Source: Archangium violaceum Cb vi76
Lineage (GTDB): Bacteria; Myxococcota; Myxococcia; Myxococcales; Myxococcaceae
NCBI RefSeq assembly: GCF_000733295.1
Contig: NZ_JPMI01000232.1
Location: 1 to 64,000, forward strand
DNA length: 64,000 nucleotides
Reading direction: 5' to 3'
This document shows, one piece after another, positions 38,608-48,274 of this stretch (positions are counted from its first letter, which is position 1; every line of letters starts with the position of its first letter). The translations under genes were made by a program, and so were the position numbers. The notes under the pieces are model-generated. The model did not search any database and was not told where the DNA came from. It was given only the letters and a program-made list of their open reading frames with translations.

Positions 38608-41600
38608 TCACGCCGGACGATGCGTCCGTCCACCCTCGCCTGGAGTGGGAGGCGGGGTGCCCTGCTCGTGGCGCTTGAGCAGCTTCGTCCGGGCCGTCTC
38701 CACCAACGTGTACAGCACGGGGATGAAGATGAGGTTGACGAAGGTGGACAGCAGCATGCCGCCGAACACCGCCGTGCCCAGCGACTTGCGCGAGGCGGCG
38801 CCCGCGCCCGTGGCCAGCACCAGCGGCACCACGCCCAGCAGGAACGCGAAGGACGTCATGATGATGGGCCGCAGCCGCGTGTCCGCCGCCTGGATGGCCG
38901 CCTCCACCACGCTCTTGCCCTGATGGCGCAGCTGCTCGGCGAACTCCACGATGAGCACCGCGTTCTTGCTGGACAGGCCCACCAGCATCAGCAGACCGAC
39001 CTGACAGAACACGTCATTGGCGAGCCCTCGCAGCGACTGGAATCCGAGCGCGCCGAGGATGGCCACCGGCACCGCCAGCATGATGACGAAGGGCAGGGCG
39101 AAGCTCTCGTACTGCGCCGACAGCACCAGGAAGACGAAGACGACGCCCAGGGCGAAGATGAGCAGCACCTTGCCCGCGGACTGCTTCTGCTCGAGCGACA
39201 GGCCCGTCCACTCGAAGGTGAAGCCGGCCGGCAGTCCCTGGCGGGCCACGGCCTCCATGGCCTCCAGCGCCTGGCCCGTGCTGACACCGGGCGCGCCCTG
39301 GCCGTTGATGGTGGCCGAGCGGAACAGGTTGTAGTGCTGGATGTTCTGCGCGGTGGTGACGGGCTCCACCTTCACCAGGCTCTCCAGCGGCACCATCTGC
39401 CCCTGCGCCGTGCGCACGTAGAAGGCGGAGATGTCCTTGGGCTCGTTGCGGAAGGGCATGGCCGCCTGCACGTAGACGCGGTAGACGCGGTTGGCGAAGG
39501 TGAAGTCATTCACGTAGCTGCTGCCCATGTAGACCTGCAGCGTGGAGTACAGCGCGTCCAGCGACACGCCGAGCGCCTTGGCCTTCTCCCGGTCCACCGA
39601 CACGTTGAGCAGCGGGGTGCTCGCCGTATACGAGGAGAAGACACCGCGCAGATCCGGCGACTGGTTGGCCCGTCCCGCGAGCTGCTGCGTGGCCGCCGCG
39701 AGCTCCTCCAGCGTGTGGTTGCCCAGCTGGTCCTCCAGGACGAACTCGAAGCCCCCCACGCTGCCCACGCCGCGGATGGTGGGCGGCTGGAAGGCCAGCA
39801 CCCGCGCTCCGGGAATGCCGGCGAAGGGCCCGCGCAGCCGGTTGACCAGCCCGGCCACGCTCTGCTCCTTCTCCTCGCGCTCCTCCCACGGGTGGAGGTT
39901 GACGAAGAGGACGCCGTAGTTGGGGCCGGTGCCCAGCAGCGAGAAGCCTCCCACGGTGAAGATGTCCGCCACCTCCTTCTGCTGGCGCAGCACCTCCTCC
40001 GCCTGGATGAGCACCTGCCGCGTGTAGTCCAGCGACGTGCCCTCCGGGCCCTGGATGGCGACGATGAGGTAGCCCTGGTCCTCCTCGGGGATGAAGCCGG
40101 TGGGGGTCAGGCGGTAGAGCAGCGCCGTGACGCCCAGGAGCACCACGAAGACGCCCAGCACCACCCAGCGCATGCCCGGCAGCAGCAGCTTGCCCAGGAA
40201 GCGCGCGTAGCCGCGCCGGAAGGCATCCATCGCCTGGTCCACCCAGCGGAAGAAGCGCCACTTCTGTCCCTCGTGCGCGCGCAGCAGCCGGGCGCACAGC
40301 GCGGGAGACAGCGTGAGGGCCACCAGGGCGGACAGGCTGATGGAGAAGGCCAGCGTGAGCGCGAACTGCCGGTAGATGGTGCCCGTGGTGCCCGGGAAGA
40401 AGGACACCGGGACGAACACCGCCGAGAGCACCAGGGCGATGGCCACCACCGCGCGGCCCACCTGCTTCATGCTCCGGTGCGACGCCTCGCGCGCGTCCAC
40501 GTTCTCCTCCACCATGACGCGCTCGACGTTCTCGATGACCACGATGGCGTCATCCACCACCAGGCCCGTGGCCAGGGTCAGGCCGAAGAGCGTCAGCGTG
40601 TTGAGCGAGAAGCCGAACGCGCTCACGAAGGCGAAGGTGCCCACCAGCGACACCGGCAGCGTCGTGGCCACCACGAGGATGCTGCGCCAGCCGTGCAGGA
40701 AGAGGAAGATGACGAGGATGACCAGGACGATGGCTTCCGCCAGCGTCTTGAGCACCTCCTCGATGGAGGCCTGCACCGCCGCGGTGGTATCGAAGGCCCT
40801 CTCGTAGACCATGCCCGGCGGGAAGTGGGCCTTCAGCCGCTCCAGCTCCGCCACCACGCCCTCGCGCACCTCCAGCGCGTTGGAGCCGGGGAGCTGGAAG
40901 ATGCCCAGGCCCACCGCGTCCCGGCCGTTGAAGCGCAGCAGCTGGTTGTAGTTCTCCGCCCCCAGCTCCACCCGGCCCACGTCCTTCATCCGCACCAGCG
41001 TGCCGTCCTCGCCGCGCTGCAGGACGATGTCCCCGAACTGCTCCGGCGTGGACAGCTGGCCGAGCACCTGCACGTTGATTTGATACGTCTGCCCCTGCGG
41101 CGAGGGAGGCTGGCCCACCTGTCCCGCGGCCACCTGCACGTTCTGCTCGCGCAGTGCGCCCACCACGTCCTGCGCGGTGAGGCCCCGGCTCGCCAGCTTC
41201 GTGGGGTCCAACCACAGCCGCATGGCGAAGCGGCGCTCGCCGAAGATGCGCACGTCGCCCACGCCCTTCACGCGCAGCAGCGCGTCACGGATGTAGACGT
41301 CCGCGTAGTTGCTGAGGAAGCCCGTGTCGTAGCGCTGCGCCTCGTCATACAGGCCGAAGGACATGAGCAGCTGCGATTGCGTCTTGTTGATGGTGATGCC
41401 CAGCGCGTTCACCTCGGAGGGCAGCCGCGCCGAGGCGGTGGCCACCCGGTTCTGCACGTCCACCGCGGCGACGTCCAGGTCCCGGTCCGGCTCGAAGGTG
41501 ACGGTGATGGTGCTGGTGCCGTTGTTGCTGCTGGTGGAGGAGATGTAGCGCATCCCCTCCAGGCCGTTGAGCTGGCGCTCCAGCACCGTCGTCACCGCGC

Positions 41601-41778
41601 TCTCCACCACCTCGGCGGAAGCGCCGATGTACGTGGACGTCACGCTCACCTGCGGCGCCGCGAGCTCCGGGTACTGCTCCACGGGCAGGCTGGGAATGGA
41701 GATGGCGCCCACCAGCGTGATGAGGATGGAGAGGACGCTGGCAAAGATGGGCCGGCGGATGAAGAAGTCGGAGAACAT
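38608..41778 (-). CDS. RND efflux pump inner-membrane permease (AcrB/MexB type)
   Basis: A 1056-residue hydrophobe/amphiphile efflux transporter. Twelve membrane segments and two large periplasmic loops are expected; MFSDFFIRRPIFASVLSILI is the standard N-terminus. The proton-relay aspartates are in GLVVDDAIVVIENVER (TM4, about residue 400), and the corresponding Lys is in GLSSKNAVLIVEFAEQ (TM10). Length and motifs match AcrB/MexB closely. It is driven by the proton gradient and exports drugs, dyes or secondary metabolites through the partner proteins encoded upstream. Six bases separate it from the adaptor gene; order outer channel, adaptor, permease on the minus strand. No regulator gene is adjacent. 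Confidence 0.96.
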   Translation of the reverse strand: MFSDFFIRRPIFASVLSILITLVGAISIPSLPVEQYPELAAPQVSVTSTYIGASAEVVESAVTTVLERQLNGLEGMRYISSTSSNNGTSTITVTFEPDRDLDVAAVDVQNRVATASARLPSEVNALGITINKTQSQLLMSFGLYDEAQRYDTGFLSNYADVYIRDALLRVKGVGDVRIFGERRFAMRLWLDPTKLASRGLTAQDVVGALREQNVQVAAGQVGQPPSPQGQTYQINVQVLGQLSTPEQFGDIVLQRGEDGTLVRMKDVGRVELGAENYNQLLRFNGRDAVGLGIFQLPGSNALEVREGVVAELERLKAHFPPGMVYERAFDTTAAVQASIEEVLKTLAEAIVLVILVIFLFLHGWRSILVVATTLPVSLVGTFAFVSAFGFSLNTLTLFGLTLATGLVVDDAIVVIENVERVMVEENVDAREASHRSMKQVGRAVVAIALVLSAVFVPVSFFPGTTGTIYRQFALTLAFSISLSALVALTLSPALCARLLRAHEGQKWRFFRWVDQAMDAFRRGYARFLGKLLLPGMRWVVLGVFVVLLGVTALLYRLTPTGFIPEEDQGYLIVAIQGPEGTSLDYTRQVLIQAEEVLRQQKEVADIFTVGGFSLLGTGPNYGVLFVNLHPWEEREEKEQSVAGLVNRLRGPFAGIPGARVLAFQPPTIRGVGSVGGFEFVLEDQLGNHTLEELAAATQQLAGRANQSPDLRGVFSSYTASTPLLNVSVDREKAKALGVSLDALYSTLQVYMGSSYVNDFTFANRVYRVYVQAAMPFRNEPKDISAFYVRTAQGQMVPLESLVKVEPVTTAQNIQHYNLFRSATINGQGAPGVSTGQALEAMEAVARQGLPAGFTFEWTGLSLEQKQSAGKVLLIFALGVVFVFLVLSAQYESFALPFVIMLAVPVAILGALGFQSLRGLANDVFCQVGLLMLVGLSSKNAVLIVEFAEQLRHQGKSVVEAAIQAADTRLRPIIMTSFAFLLGVVPLVLATGAGAASRKSLGTAVFGGMLLSTFVNLIFIPVLYTLVETARTKLLKRHEQGTPPPTPGEGGRTHRPA

Positions 41779-41784
41779 GGGTGC

Positions 41785-43005
41785 TCACTTCCCCCCGTCC
41801 GGGCTCGGAGCCGTCCCCGCGTCCGTCCTCGCGTCTGCGACTCCACCCGTGCCAGCGTCCGCGCCGCCGCCCACGCCGGAGCCATCGCCCGGCAGCTGCT
41901 CCGCGGGTTGGGGCTGGATGGGCTGTCCATCCCGTAGCTGCTGGAGCGAACCGACGATGACCTGCGTTCCCGGCTCCAGGCCCTCCAGCAGCTCGTAGTA
42001 GTTGCCCTGGAGCCCGCCCAGCTTCACCGGCCGGCGCTGCGCCACCATGGGTCCGCCATCGCCCTGCACCGCCACCATGGCGAAGAACTGGCTGCTCTGC
42101 TGTGTCACCGCGAAGGTGGGCAGCCGCAGTGCCTCGCGCGTGGCGTACACCACCTGGGTGTGCACCACCTGGCCGGCGCGCAGGCCCTGTGTGTTGTCGA
42201 AGGCCGCCTTCAGCTCCACCAGCTGCGTGCGCGGGTCGGGCGTGGGCGCCACGAAGAAGACGGGGGCGCTCACCACCGGCTGGCCCTCGCCGTCCAGCAC
42301 CTCCAGCCGCGTGCTGCCTGGCTTCACCTCCGAGGCGCGCTCGGGCGGCACCGAGACGGAGAGCTCCAGCGCCCGGCTCTGGTCCACGTTCGTCAGCGCC
42401 GTCTGCGGTGTGACGTAGTCGCCCACCTTCACGGGGATGTCGCCCATCACACCCGCGAAGGGCGCCTCCACCCGGTAGTAGCCGAGCTCCACCTGCTGCG
42501 CCTGCAGCTGCGCCTCCGCCGAGCGCGCGCTGGCCTCGGCCGCCGCCGCCTGGGCCACCGCCTGCTCATAGTCCTGCCGGCTCATGAGTCCCTCGCGCAG
42601 CAGTTGCTCGGCGCGCTTCCGGGTGCTGCGCGCGAACTCCCGCTGGGCCAGGGCCGAGGCGCGCTGGGCCCGGGCGCTCCGCACGCCCGCGCGCTCGCGC
42701 CTCGGGTCCACCTCCAGCAGCAACTGCCCCTCCTTCACCACCTGGCCCGGCTTCACCGAGATGCGCTGCACGTAGCCGGCCACCTGGGGGAAGACGGTGA
42801 TGCTTCGGCGGGAGATGAGCGTGCCCAGGTACTCACCCGTGTCGCGCACCGGGCCCGGCCGCAGCTCCATCACCTCCACCGGCAGGGGCTGTCCGCCGCC
42901 TCCCGGGCCGCCGGCTCCGCCCTGGGGGCCTCCCTGTCCTTGTGTTCGCCCGCACCCGGCCAGGGCCAGGGCCGCCAGCCACACTCCCCACCTCACCAGT
43001 CGCAT
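41785..43005 (-). CDS. RND periplasmic adaptor (membrane-fusion protein)
   Basis: A lipoprotein adaptor of 406 residues. The signal peptide ends in lipobox ALAGC (Cys about 18). A Gly-rich linker, a lipoyl half-motif VFPQVAGYVQRISVKPGQVV, a long alpha-helical hairpin (RQDYEQAVAQAAAAEASARS), the second lipoyl part VEAPFAGVMGDIPVKVGDYV and beta-barrel domains follow in the usual order. It links the permease to the outer-membrane channel. The end carries an unusual Gly/Ala/Asp-rich tail of about 35 residues not found in AcrA. The start overlaps the channel gene stop by 13 bases. Confidence 0.93.
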   Translation of the reverse strand: MRLVRWGVWLAALALAGCGRTQGQGGPQGGAGGPGGGGQPLPVEVMELRPGPVRDTGEYLGTLISRRSITVFPQVAGYVQRISVKPGQVVKEGQLLLEVDPRRERAGVRSARAQRASALAQREFARSTRKRAEQLLREGLMSRQDYEQAVAQAAAAEASARSAEAQLQAQQVELGYYRVEAPFAGVMGDIPVKVGDYVTPQTALTNVDQSRALELSVSVPPERASEVKPGSTRLEVLDGEGQPVVSAPVFFVAPTPDPRTQLVELKAAFDNTQGLRAGQVVHTQVVYATREALRLPTFAVTQQSSQFFAMVAVQGDGGPMVAQRRPVKLGGLQGNYYELLEGLEPGTQVIVGSLQQLRDGQPIQPQPAEQLPGDGSGVGGGADAGTGGVADARTDAGTAPSPDGGK

Positions 43006-44432
43006 GCCGCCTCCACCAGGAACGCCTCGATTCGCGCCTGGAACACCTGGAACTCCCTCACCACCAGGTTCAGCTCCGCCTGCCGCAGCGCCGCCGCGGA
43101 CACCACCAGGTCCTGGCTCGTCCCGGTGCCCACCTCGAAGGATCGGCGGGTGAGCCGGTCGTTCTCCGCCGCCAGCTCCCGGTTCCGTGTGGCGATCTCC
43201 AGCTCCGCCTCCGCCACGCCCACCTCGCGCCGCGTCTGCCTCACCTCGACCGTGGCCCCGCGCTGCCTGGCCACCACGTCCTGGCGCGTCGCCTCCTCCT
43301 GGGCCCGTGCCTGCCGCACGCGGCCTCCGCGCGCGCCTCCTTCATAGAAGGGCAGGGTGAGCACCGCGCCGATGTTCCAGACGGGCACCCGCGCGAAGCC
43401 CGGGTCCACCGTGAATCCAAACACCGTGCTCTGCGCCGCGAGCGTGGGCAGGTACTGCGCCTGGGCCGCCGACACGTCGTGCCCGGCCGCTTCCAGTTGC
43501 GCGCGCGACGCCGCGAGGTCCGGCCGCTGCTCCAACGCCTGGAGGTTCTGGCACTGCGCCCGGCCGCGATTCAGCAGCTCCTCCAGGGACACGCCGTGCG
43601 TCAGCCCCACCGGCTGCTCCTGGCCCAATATCAGCGCCAGGGTATCCCTCGCCTGCAGCAGCGTGTTGTCCCCGGACACCACCAACGAGCGTGCCGACTC
43701 CGCGTCCTGCCGCAGGCGGACGACGTCCAACTGGGTGCCAGCCCCCAGCTCCAACCTCCGCTCGGCCAGCGCCAGCCGCTCCAGTGCGGAGCGCAGGTTG
43801 ACGCGGTTCACCTCGGAGAGCCGCTCGGAGGAGGCCACCCGCGCCAGCGCCCGGGCGAGCGCCCCGGTGAGTTGGCGCCGCGTCTCCTCCAGTGACAGCC
43901 CGGCGGCGCGGCGGGAGGCGTTGGCCGAGCGCAGGGATTGAATGGCGCTCCAGTCGAGCAGGGGAAGGGAGGCCGTCACCGTGGCGGTGGCCAGGGGCGC
44001 GGTGGGCCGCTGGCCGTCACCCCCGCCCGCGCCGACGCCTCCACCGATGCCGCCTCCACCGATGCCGCCCCCGATGAAGGCCGTCGAGGGGTCGAGCACG
44101 TTGTATTGGACACCCGCCGAGCCGTTGAGGGTGGGCAGCAGTCCGGCGAGCGCCACGCGCCGCAGTCCCGCGGCGGACTCCACCCGGGCCAGCGCGGCGC
44201 GCAGGTCCGTGGATTGCTGGCGCAGGAGCGCGAGCGCCTCGTCCCAGGAGCCCACCTGCATCGGAGCCGGAGACACGGGCTCGAGCAGCGGGTCGGAGAC
44301 CTCGGGCTGGAAGGGCGGGGACACGGGCGCGGGCTGCCGCGGCGGAGCAGTCCCCGGTCCGGTCTGGGCGGGCAGGGCACCGGCGGGAAGGCCGGCGTGC
44401 CAGAGCAGGGCTGTGAGCAGGAGGGCGGTCAT
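42993..44432 (-). CDS. TolC-like outer-membrane efflux channel
   Basis: A 479-residue outer-membrane factor with a signal peptide and two copies of the coiled-coil TolC repeat. Recognisable features: SWDEALALLRQQSTDLRAAL, AAGLSLEETRRQLTGALARA, and LVVREFQVFQARIEAFLVEA at the end. A Gly-rich insertion (GGGIGGGGIGGGVGAGGG, about 120-140) sits in the first repeat, where the exposed surface loop is expected. First gene of the three-gene efflux operon. The ATG at 44432 gives a proper signal peptide; the ATG at 44489 is possible but adds a non-signal-like start. Confidence 0.9.
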   Translation of the reverse strand: MTALLLTALLWHAGLPAGALPAQTGPGTAPPRQPAPVSPPFQPEVSDPLLEPVSPAPMQVGSWDEALALLRQQSTDLRAALARVESAAGLRRVALAGLLPTLNGSAGVQYNVLDPSTAFIGGGIGGGGIGGGVGAGGGDGQRPTAPLATATVTASLPLLDWSAIQSLRSANASRRAAGLSLEETRRQLTGALARALARVASSERLSEVNRVNLRSALERLALAERRLELGAGTQLDVVRLRQDAESARSLVVSGDNTLLQARDTLALILGQEQPVGLTHGVSLEELLNRGRAQCQNLQALEQRPDLAASRAQLEAAGHDVSAAQAQYLPTLAAQSTVFGFTVDPGFARVPVWNIGAVLTLPFYEGGARGGRVRQARAQEEATRQDVVARQRGATVEVRQTRREVGVAEAELEIATRNRELAAENDRLTRRSFEVGTGTSQDLVVSAAALRQAELNLVVREFQVFQARIEAFLVEAACDW

Positions 44433-44614
44433 GAACGGACCGCCCACATTGCTGCCTGCCCCACCGCGTTGCCTCCGACTGGAGGACATTCATGACACCG
44501 CAGGACACTGCGGGTGCTCGCTAGCGAGCACTTGCGTCACCCTGGAGCAGGAATGCGACAGCGGAGCGAGGCGGATGCTCGCCAGTGGGCACTTCGGCCG
44601 CCGGTGTCCCGGCG

Positions 44615-45169
44615 TCAGCTGCTGAGGTCCTGGGTGGCGGTCCGGGGTGGCTCCTCGGAGGGCAGGGGCTGGCCGGCGCAGTCGGTGCCCGGAGCGGGCG
44701 CGCGGGTGGTGCGGGGCCGGTACTCCCAGTGCCACGGCTCCGAGGGCACCGTGCGCCGGAAGCCATGACGGCATGCGTTGGCCGCGAGCCACCGGTAGGT
44801 GGGGGACTCCTCGTCGCCGACGACCACGTCCACCGCGAGCCCCCGCTGGTGGTTGGAGCGGCCGGGGCGCGCGGCCTTGGGGCCCAGGCCCTTGCGGTAG
44901 CGCTCGTAGAGCAGGCGCTGCTCCCGGCGGGTGCGGTAGCCGCTGGTCACCCAGAGCCAGATGCCATCCCCACGGGCCGCGGTGGCCATGCGCAGGAAGG
45001 AGGCCGCGGCGTCACGGCGCAACGACTCGCCACCCGGCAGGGCGACGAGGTGCTTGGAAGTGGTCGTCTTCGCCCGCTTGCGTTTCACGTCCGCGCCGGG
45101 CGCGAGACCGGGAACGAGCAGGCACACGAGGGCTAGGAGAAGGCTCCAGCGCAGCGGCGGGAACGGCAT
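44615..45169 (-). CDS. M15B/VanY-like D,D- or L,D-carboxypeptidase
   Basis: A 184-residue exported peptidase. A signal peptide (residues about 1-26, ending GLAPGA) precedes a peptidase M15 domain with SGYRTRREQRLLYERY, SNHQRGLAVDVVV (the S-x-H-x2-G-x-A-x-D zinc motif) and EPWHWEYRP (catalytic Glu and last zinc His). All zinc ligands are intact, so it should trim peptidoglycan stem peptides. The ATG at 45169 gives the signal peptide; the longer frame to 45403 is not coding-like. Divergent from the membrane protein at 45325. Confidence 0.9.
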   Translation of the reverse strand: MPFPPLRWSLLLALVCLLVPGLAPGADVKRKRAKTTTSKHLVALPGGESLRRDAAASFLRMATAARGDGIWLWVTSGYRTRREQRLLYERYRKGLGPKAARPGRSNHQRGLAVDVVVGDEESPTYRWLAANACRHGFRRTVPSEPWHWEYRPRTTRAPAPGTDCAGQPLPSEEPPRTATQDLSS

Positions 45170-45324
45170 GGGGCGGTTCCTGTCCAGAGAGGCAGAGATG
45201 GTTGCTCTCACATCTATTCCCGGAATGCGAGCAGGCGGCCGGGCAGGCGCCGCGTGGTTCGCTGGCCTCGAACCGCCCGTGGCTCGTCTGTCCGGCTGCT
45301 CTCCCGGTAGAGTGGACGCCTCCC

Positions 45325-45840
45325 ATGACGACCGCCCTGCGTCCCGTGCCTCCGAGCGAGGAGGTTTCTTTCGCTCCCGCCGCTGTCTCCACTCCCGTCC
45401 CACTGCGCGCCGCGCGGCTGATGGCGCACGCCGCCGCGTGGCTCACCCTGCTGGGTCTGCTCACCGGGGGCTTCGTGTCCGCGGCCATGACGGGCAAGGT
45501 GTCCGCGGATCCCCACGCCGCGCTCGCCTCGCACCTCAACGCGCTGATGGGGGCCTTCCTGCTGCTGGGCGTGGCGTGGACGCTGCCGATGCTGCGCTAT
45601 GGGGCCACGGGCCAGCGCCGGCTCGCGTGGGCCTTCATCGTGTCCAACTTCGCCAACTGGTTCGTCACCGGGGTGAAGGCGTTCCTGCGCGTGTCCGGCG
45701 TGGATGCCACCGGCGAGCCCGTGAATGACGCCGTGTTCGGCGTGCTCACCCTGTCCGTGGTGTTGCCGGCGCTCGGCGCGGCCGCGGCCTGGGTGTATGG
45801 CTTCCGGCGCTCGGCCGCTGCTCCGGAGACCCATCCGTAA
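45325..45840 (+). CDS. Four-helix membrane protein, HabB-mutase-like
   Basis: A 171-residue integral membrane protein with four hydrophobic segments. The second helix region SADPHAALASHLNALMGAFL and the later SNFANWFVTGVKAFL recall the His-Leu-x-Gly/Asn and Asn-Trp motifs of the hydroxylaminobenzene mutase (HabB) family. True mutases rearrange nitroaromatic intermediates, but most relatives have no assigned function. The assignment is by pattern only. ATG at 45325. Confidence 0.65.
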   Translation: MTTALRPVPPSEEVSFAPAAVSTPVPLRAARLMAHAAAWLTLLGLLTGGFVSAAMTGKVSADPHAALASHLNALMGAFLLLGVAWTLPMLRYGATGQRRLAWAFIVSNFANWFVTGVKAFLRVSGVDATGEPVNDAVFGVLTLSVVLPALGAAAAWVYGFRRSAAAPETHP

Positions 45841-45852
45841 GCATGAGAGGCC

Positions 45853-47112
45853 TCAGTCCAGCGCGGCGCTCACGTCGGTGCGGGTGAGGCGCAGGGTGGC
45901 CATGCGGCGGCGGCGGGCATCGGCGACGGCCAGGTGCCAGCCAGCGGCGAACAGGCCCACGGCGAGGCAGCCGCCCCACAGGGCCCGGGCGCCGAAGTGT
46001 CCCAGCACCCACGAGCCGAGCGTGGGGGCGATGCTGGCCGACAGGGCCCACAGCATGTAGTAGGCGCCCTGGTAGGTGCCGCGCTGCTCGGTGGGCGCCA
46101 GGTCCGCCACCACGGCCGAGCCCGCGGGCGCCTGGGCAATCTCCCCCAGCGTCCACACCACCACCGCGAGCGCCGCCAGCCCGGGGTTCGCGCCGAGCAC
46201 GTGCATCCCGAAGCCCAGCCCCGTCAGCGCCGAGGCCCACGCCAGCGCCGTCGCGCGCCGCACCTGCCCCATCATCCGGCCGGCGAAGGGTTGCAGCAGC
46301 ACGATGAGCACGCCATTCACGCCCAGCACCGTGCCGAAGGTGGCGGGTGACATGCCTTGCGCGGTCAGGTCCATCGGCAGCGTCACGTTGCCCTGGGTGA
46401 AGATGATGGCGGTGAGGACGATGGGCAGCGCGAAGGCGAGGAACACCTCGTCCCGGAAGGGCGCCAGCGAGGGCAGCCGGCGGGAGGACTCCGTTCCCCG
46501 GTCCGCCTGGACGGGGCGTGTCTCCGGCACCTTCCACCAGACGAGCAGCCCGTAGAGGAAGGTGGTGCAGGCATCCGCCACGAAGAGTACGAGGAAGCCG
46601 AAGCGCGAGGCCAGGCCCGCCAGGGGCACGGCGATGGCGAAGCCCACGTTGATGACCCAGTACAGCAGGGCGAAGGCGCGCGCGCGGTCCTCGGGTTTCA
46701 CCACGTCGGAGATGGCCGCCGACACCGCGGGCCGGTACAGCTCGCCCAGCAGTCCCAGCAGGAAGGCGGAGACGCAGATGTGCCAGGTCTCCCGCGCGAA
46801 GCCCATGGACAGCATCGCCGCCGAGCCCAGCCACAGCCCCGACACCAGCGTCTTGCGCCGGCCCACCCGGTCCGCCAGCGTTCCGCCGACGAGCCCCGCC
46901 AGCACACCCCCCACGCCGTGCAGGGACACCACCATCCCGGCCTCCTCCACCCGGAAGCCGCGCTCGCGCGTGAGGTACAGCGCCAGGAAGGGCACCACGA
47001 AGGCGCCCAGCCGGTTCACCAACGTTCCCGTCCACAGGTACCAGTACGTGCCTGGCAGTCCCCCCGCCGTCGCCTGGACTTCCGCCCTCAATCGCCCCAA
47101 CAGGTGCTTCAT
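45853..47112 (-). CDS. MFS transporter
   Basis: A 419-residue major facilitator with 12 predicted membrane segments. The loop-2/3 signature appears as GGTLADRVGRRKTLVSGLW (G-x3-D-R-x-G-R-(R/K)) and the first helix pair matches drug:proton antiporters. A central loop of about 20 residues (KVPETRPVQADRGTESSRR) separates the halves. Substrate unknown; the general wording is of a multidrug or metabolite exporter. Starts at the ATG at 47112 and is divergent from the VOC gene by 105 bp. Confidence 0.9.
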   Translation of the reverse strand: MKHLLGRLRAEVQATAGGLPGTYWYLWTGTLVNRLGAFVVPFLALYLTRERGFRVEEAGMVVSLHGVGGVLAGLVGGTLADRVGRRKTLVSGLWLGSAAMLSMGFARETWHICVSAFLLGLLGELYRPAVSAAISDVVKPEDRARAFALLYWVINVGFAIAVPLAGLASRFGFLVLFVADACTTFLYGLLVWWKVPETRPVQADRGTESSRRLPSLAPFRDEVFLAFALPIVLTAIIFTQGNVTLPMDLTAQGMSPATFGTVLGVNGVLIVLLQPFAGRMMGQVRRATALAWASALTGLGFGMHVLGANPGLAALAVVVWTLGEIAQAPAGSAVVADLAPTEQRGTYQGAYYMLWALSASIAPTLGSWVLGHFGARALWGGCLAVGLFAAGWHLAVADARRRRMATLRLTRTDVSAALD

Positions 47113-47217
47113 GACGGGCGCAGCTTGCGGGAAGCAGCCCGGAGGCGCCAGGGGCGGGTCTTCCCCCTACTCCCGGAGTGATTGGACCGCATAGGATTCA
47201 CACCCGGAGGAACACGC

Positions 47218-47604
47218 GTGACTCGACCCTACAAGCCGGATGGTTACCCGAGTGCCTCGGCCTACGTGATGGTGAACGGCGCCCAGCGCGTCATCGACTT
47301 CTTGAAGAAGGCCTTCGACGCCACGGAGCTGCGCCGCTACGACGGCCCGAACGGGTCGATCATGCACGTCGAGGTGCGGATCGACGACTCGGTGATCATG
47401 CTCTCCGAGGGTGGAGGCTCCTTCCCGGCGTTTCCCGTGTGGCTCCACCTCTATGTCCCGGACGTCGATGCGACGTACCAGCGCGCGCTCGCGGCGGGTG
47501 GAGTCTCCGTCCAGGAGCCGCAGCAGAAGGGCGATCCGGATCGCCGCGGTGGCGTGAAGGATCCCTCGGGCAATACGTGGTGGATCTCCACCCAGATGGA
47601 ATGA
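47218..47604 (+). CDS. VOC family (PhnB/glyoxalase-like) protein
   Basis: A 128-residue single-domain VOC protein with the two beta-alpha-beta-beta-beta halves of the PhnB subgroup: SASAYVMVNGAQRVIDFLKKA, HVEVRIDDSVIMLSEGG, VWLHLYVPDVDATYQRALAAG and GGVKDPSGNTWWISTQ. It may bind metal and a small molecule, but a full His/Glu site is not obvious. The GTG at 47218 is preceded by GGAGG at ideal distance and is preferred to the frame start at 47182. It begins a possible three-gene run with the oxygenase and SRPBCC genes (16 bp spacing). Confidence 0.82.
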   Translation: MTRPYKPDGYPSASAYVMVNGAQRVIDFLKKAFDATELRRYDGPNGSIMHVEVRIDDSVIMLSEGGGSFPAFPVWLHLYVPDVDATYQRALAAGGVSVQEPQQKGDPDRRGGVKDPSGNTWWISTQME

Positions 47605-47620
47605 GACCGGAGCTCCTCGC

Positions 47621-48274
47621 ATGCGCTTCCAACCGCCGTGGGGCGGGGCCTTCCGCCTCCAGACCTACTTCCACCGCAAGCTCGATGCCCTGCCCCCCTC
47701 TGACATCGAGGCCATGCGCTCGGTCATCCTGGGCTCCTCCCTGCTCGGGGAGACCAACCTGACGTCCCAGTTCTCGGGCACCTATGGCTTCTCGGTGACC
47801 TTCCAGCGCGAGGCTCTCTCCGATGTGAAGGACCGCTTCCCGACCTTCGCTCCGTTTCTCGACGCCGCGCTGCTGCCGGTCTGCAACGCGTTCCTGCTCA
47901 ATCCGTTGTTGATCCAGAACGGGCGCGGGGTGGAGGCCCATCTGGACAAGAGCATGATGTACTACGGGGACACGATCGGCTGTCCGGTCGCCGTGAGCGT
48001 GCTCTACATCCAGGTGCCCGAGCAGCTCGCGGGAGGAGAACTGCGGCTGTATCACCGGGGTGAGCGGGTGGCGGCGCTGGCACCCAGGCCAAACTCGCTG
48101 GTGACGTTCCGCGGAGACATGGCGCACGAGGTGATAGCGGTCGAGTCCGGGGCTCCAGAGCTCTCGGCGGCGCGCATCAGCCTGGTGGTCGAGCAGTACC
48201 GCCTGCCGGAGGAGCTGCTCGCGCGGGTGCCTCGGATGGAGCTGCGGACCCGGGCGGGAACGGTGATGATATGA
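47621..48274 (+). CDS. 2OG-Fe(II) oxygenase
   Basis: A 217-residue Fe(II)/2-oxoglutarate-dependent dioxygenase of the prolyl-4-hydroxylase-like fold. The iron triad is His and Asp in GVEAHLDKSMM and the distal His in FRGDMAHEVIAVESG, with the oxoglutarate-binding Arg in ARISLVVEQYR. YYGDTIGCPVAVSVLYIQVP is the following core strand pair. The first about 100 residues are the capping part. The ending overlaps the SRPBCC start by 4 bases (ATGA), so the two proteins are co-translated. Substrate unknown. Confidence 0.83.
   Translation: MRFQPPWGGAFRLQTYFHRKLDALPPSDIEAMRSVILGSSLLGETNLTSQFSGTYGFSVTFQREALSDVKDRFPTFAPFLDAALLPVCNAFLLNPLLIQNGRGVEAHLDKSMMYYGDTIGCPVAVSVLYIQVPEQLAGGELRLYHRGERVAALAPRPNSLVTFRGDMAHEVIAVESGAPELSAARISLVVEQYRLPEELLARVPRMELRTRAGTVMI

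Noticed and set aside
38524-41937. 1137-codon open frame antisense to the RND permease
   Set aside because: Composition is that of reverse-strand high-GC coding DNA (His, Arg, Gln, Val rich); the permease on the other strand is certain.
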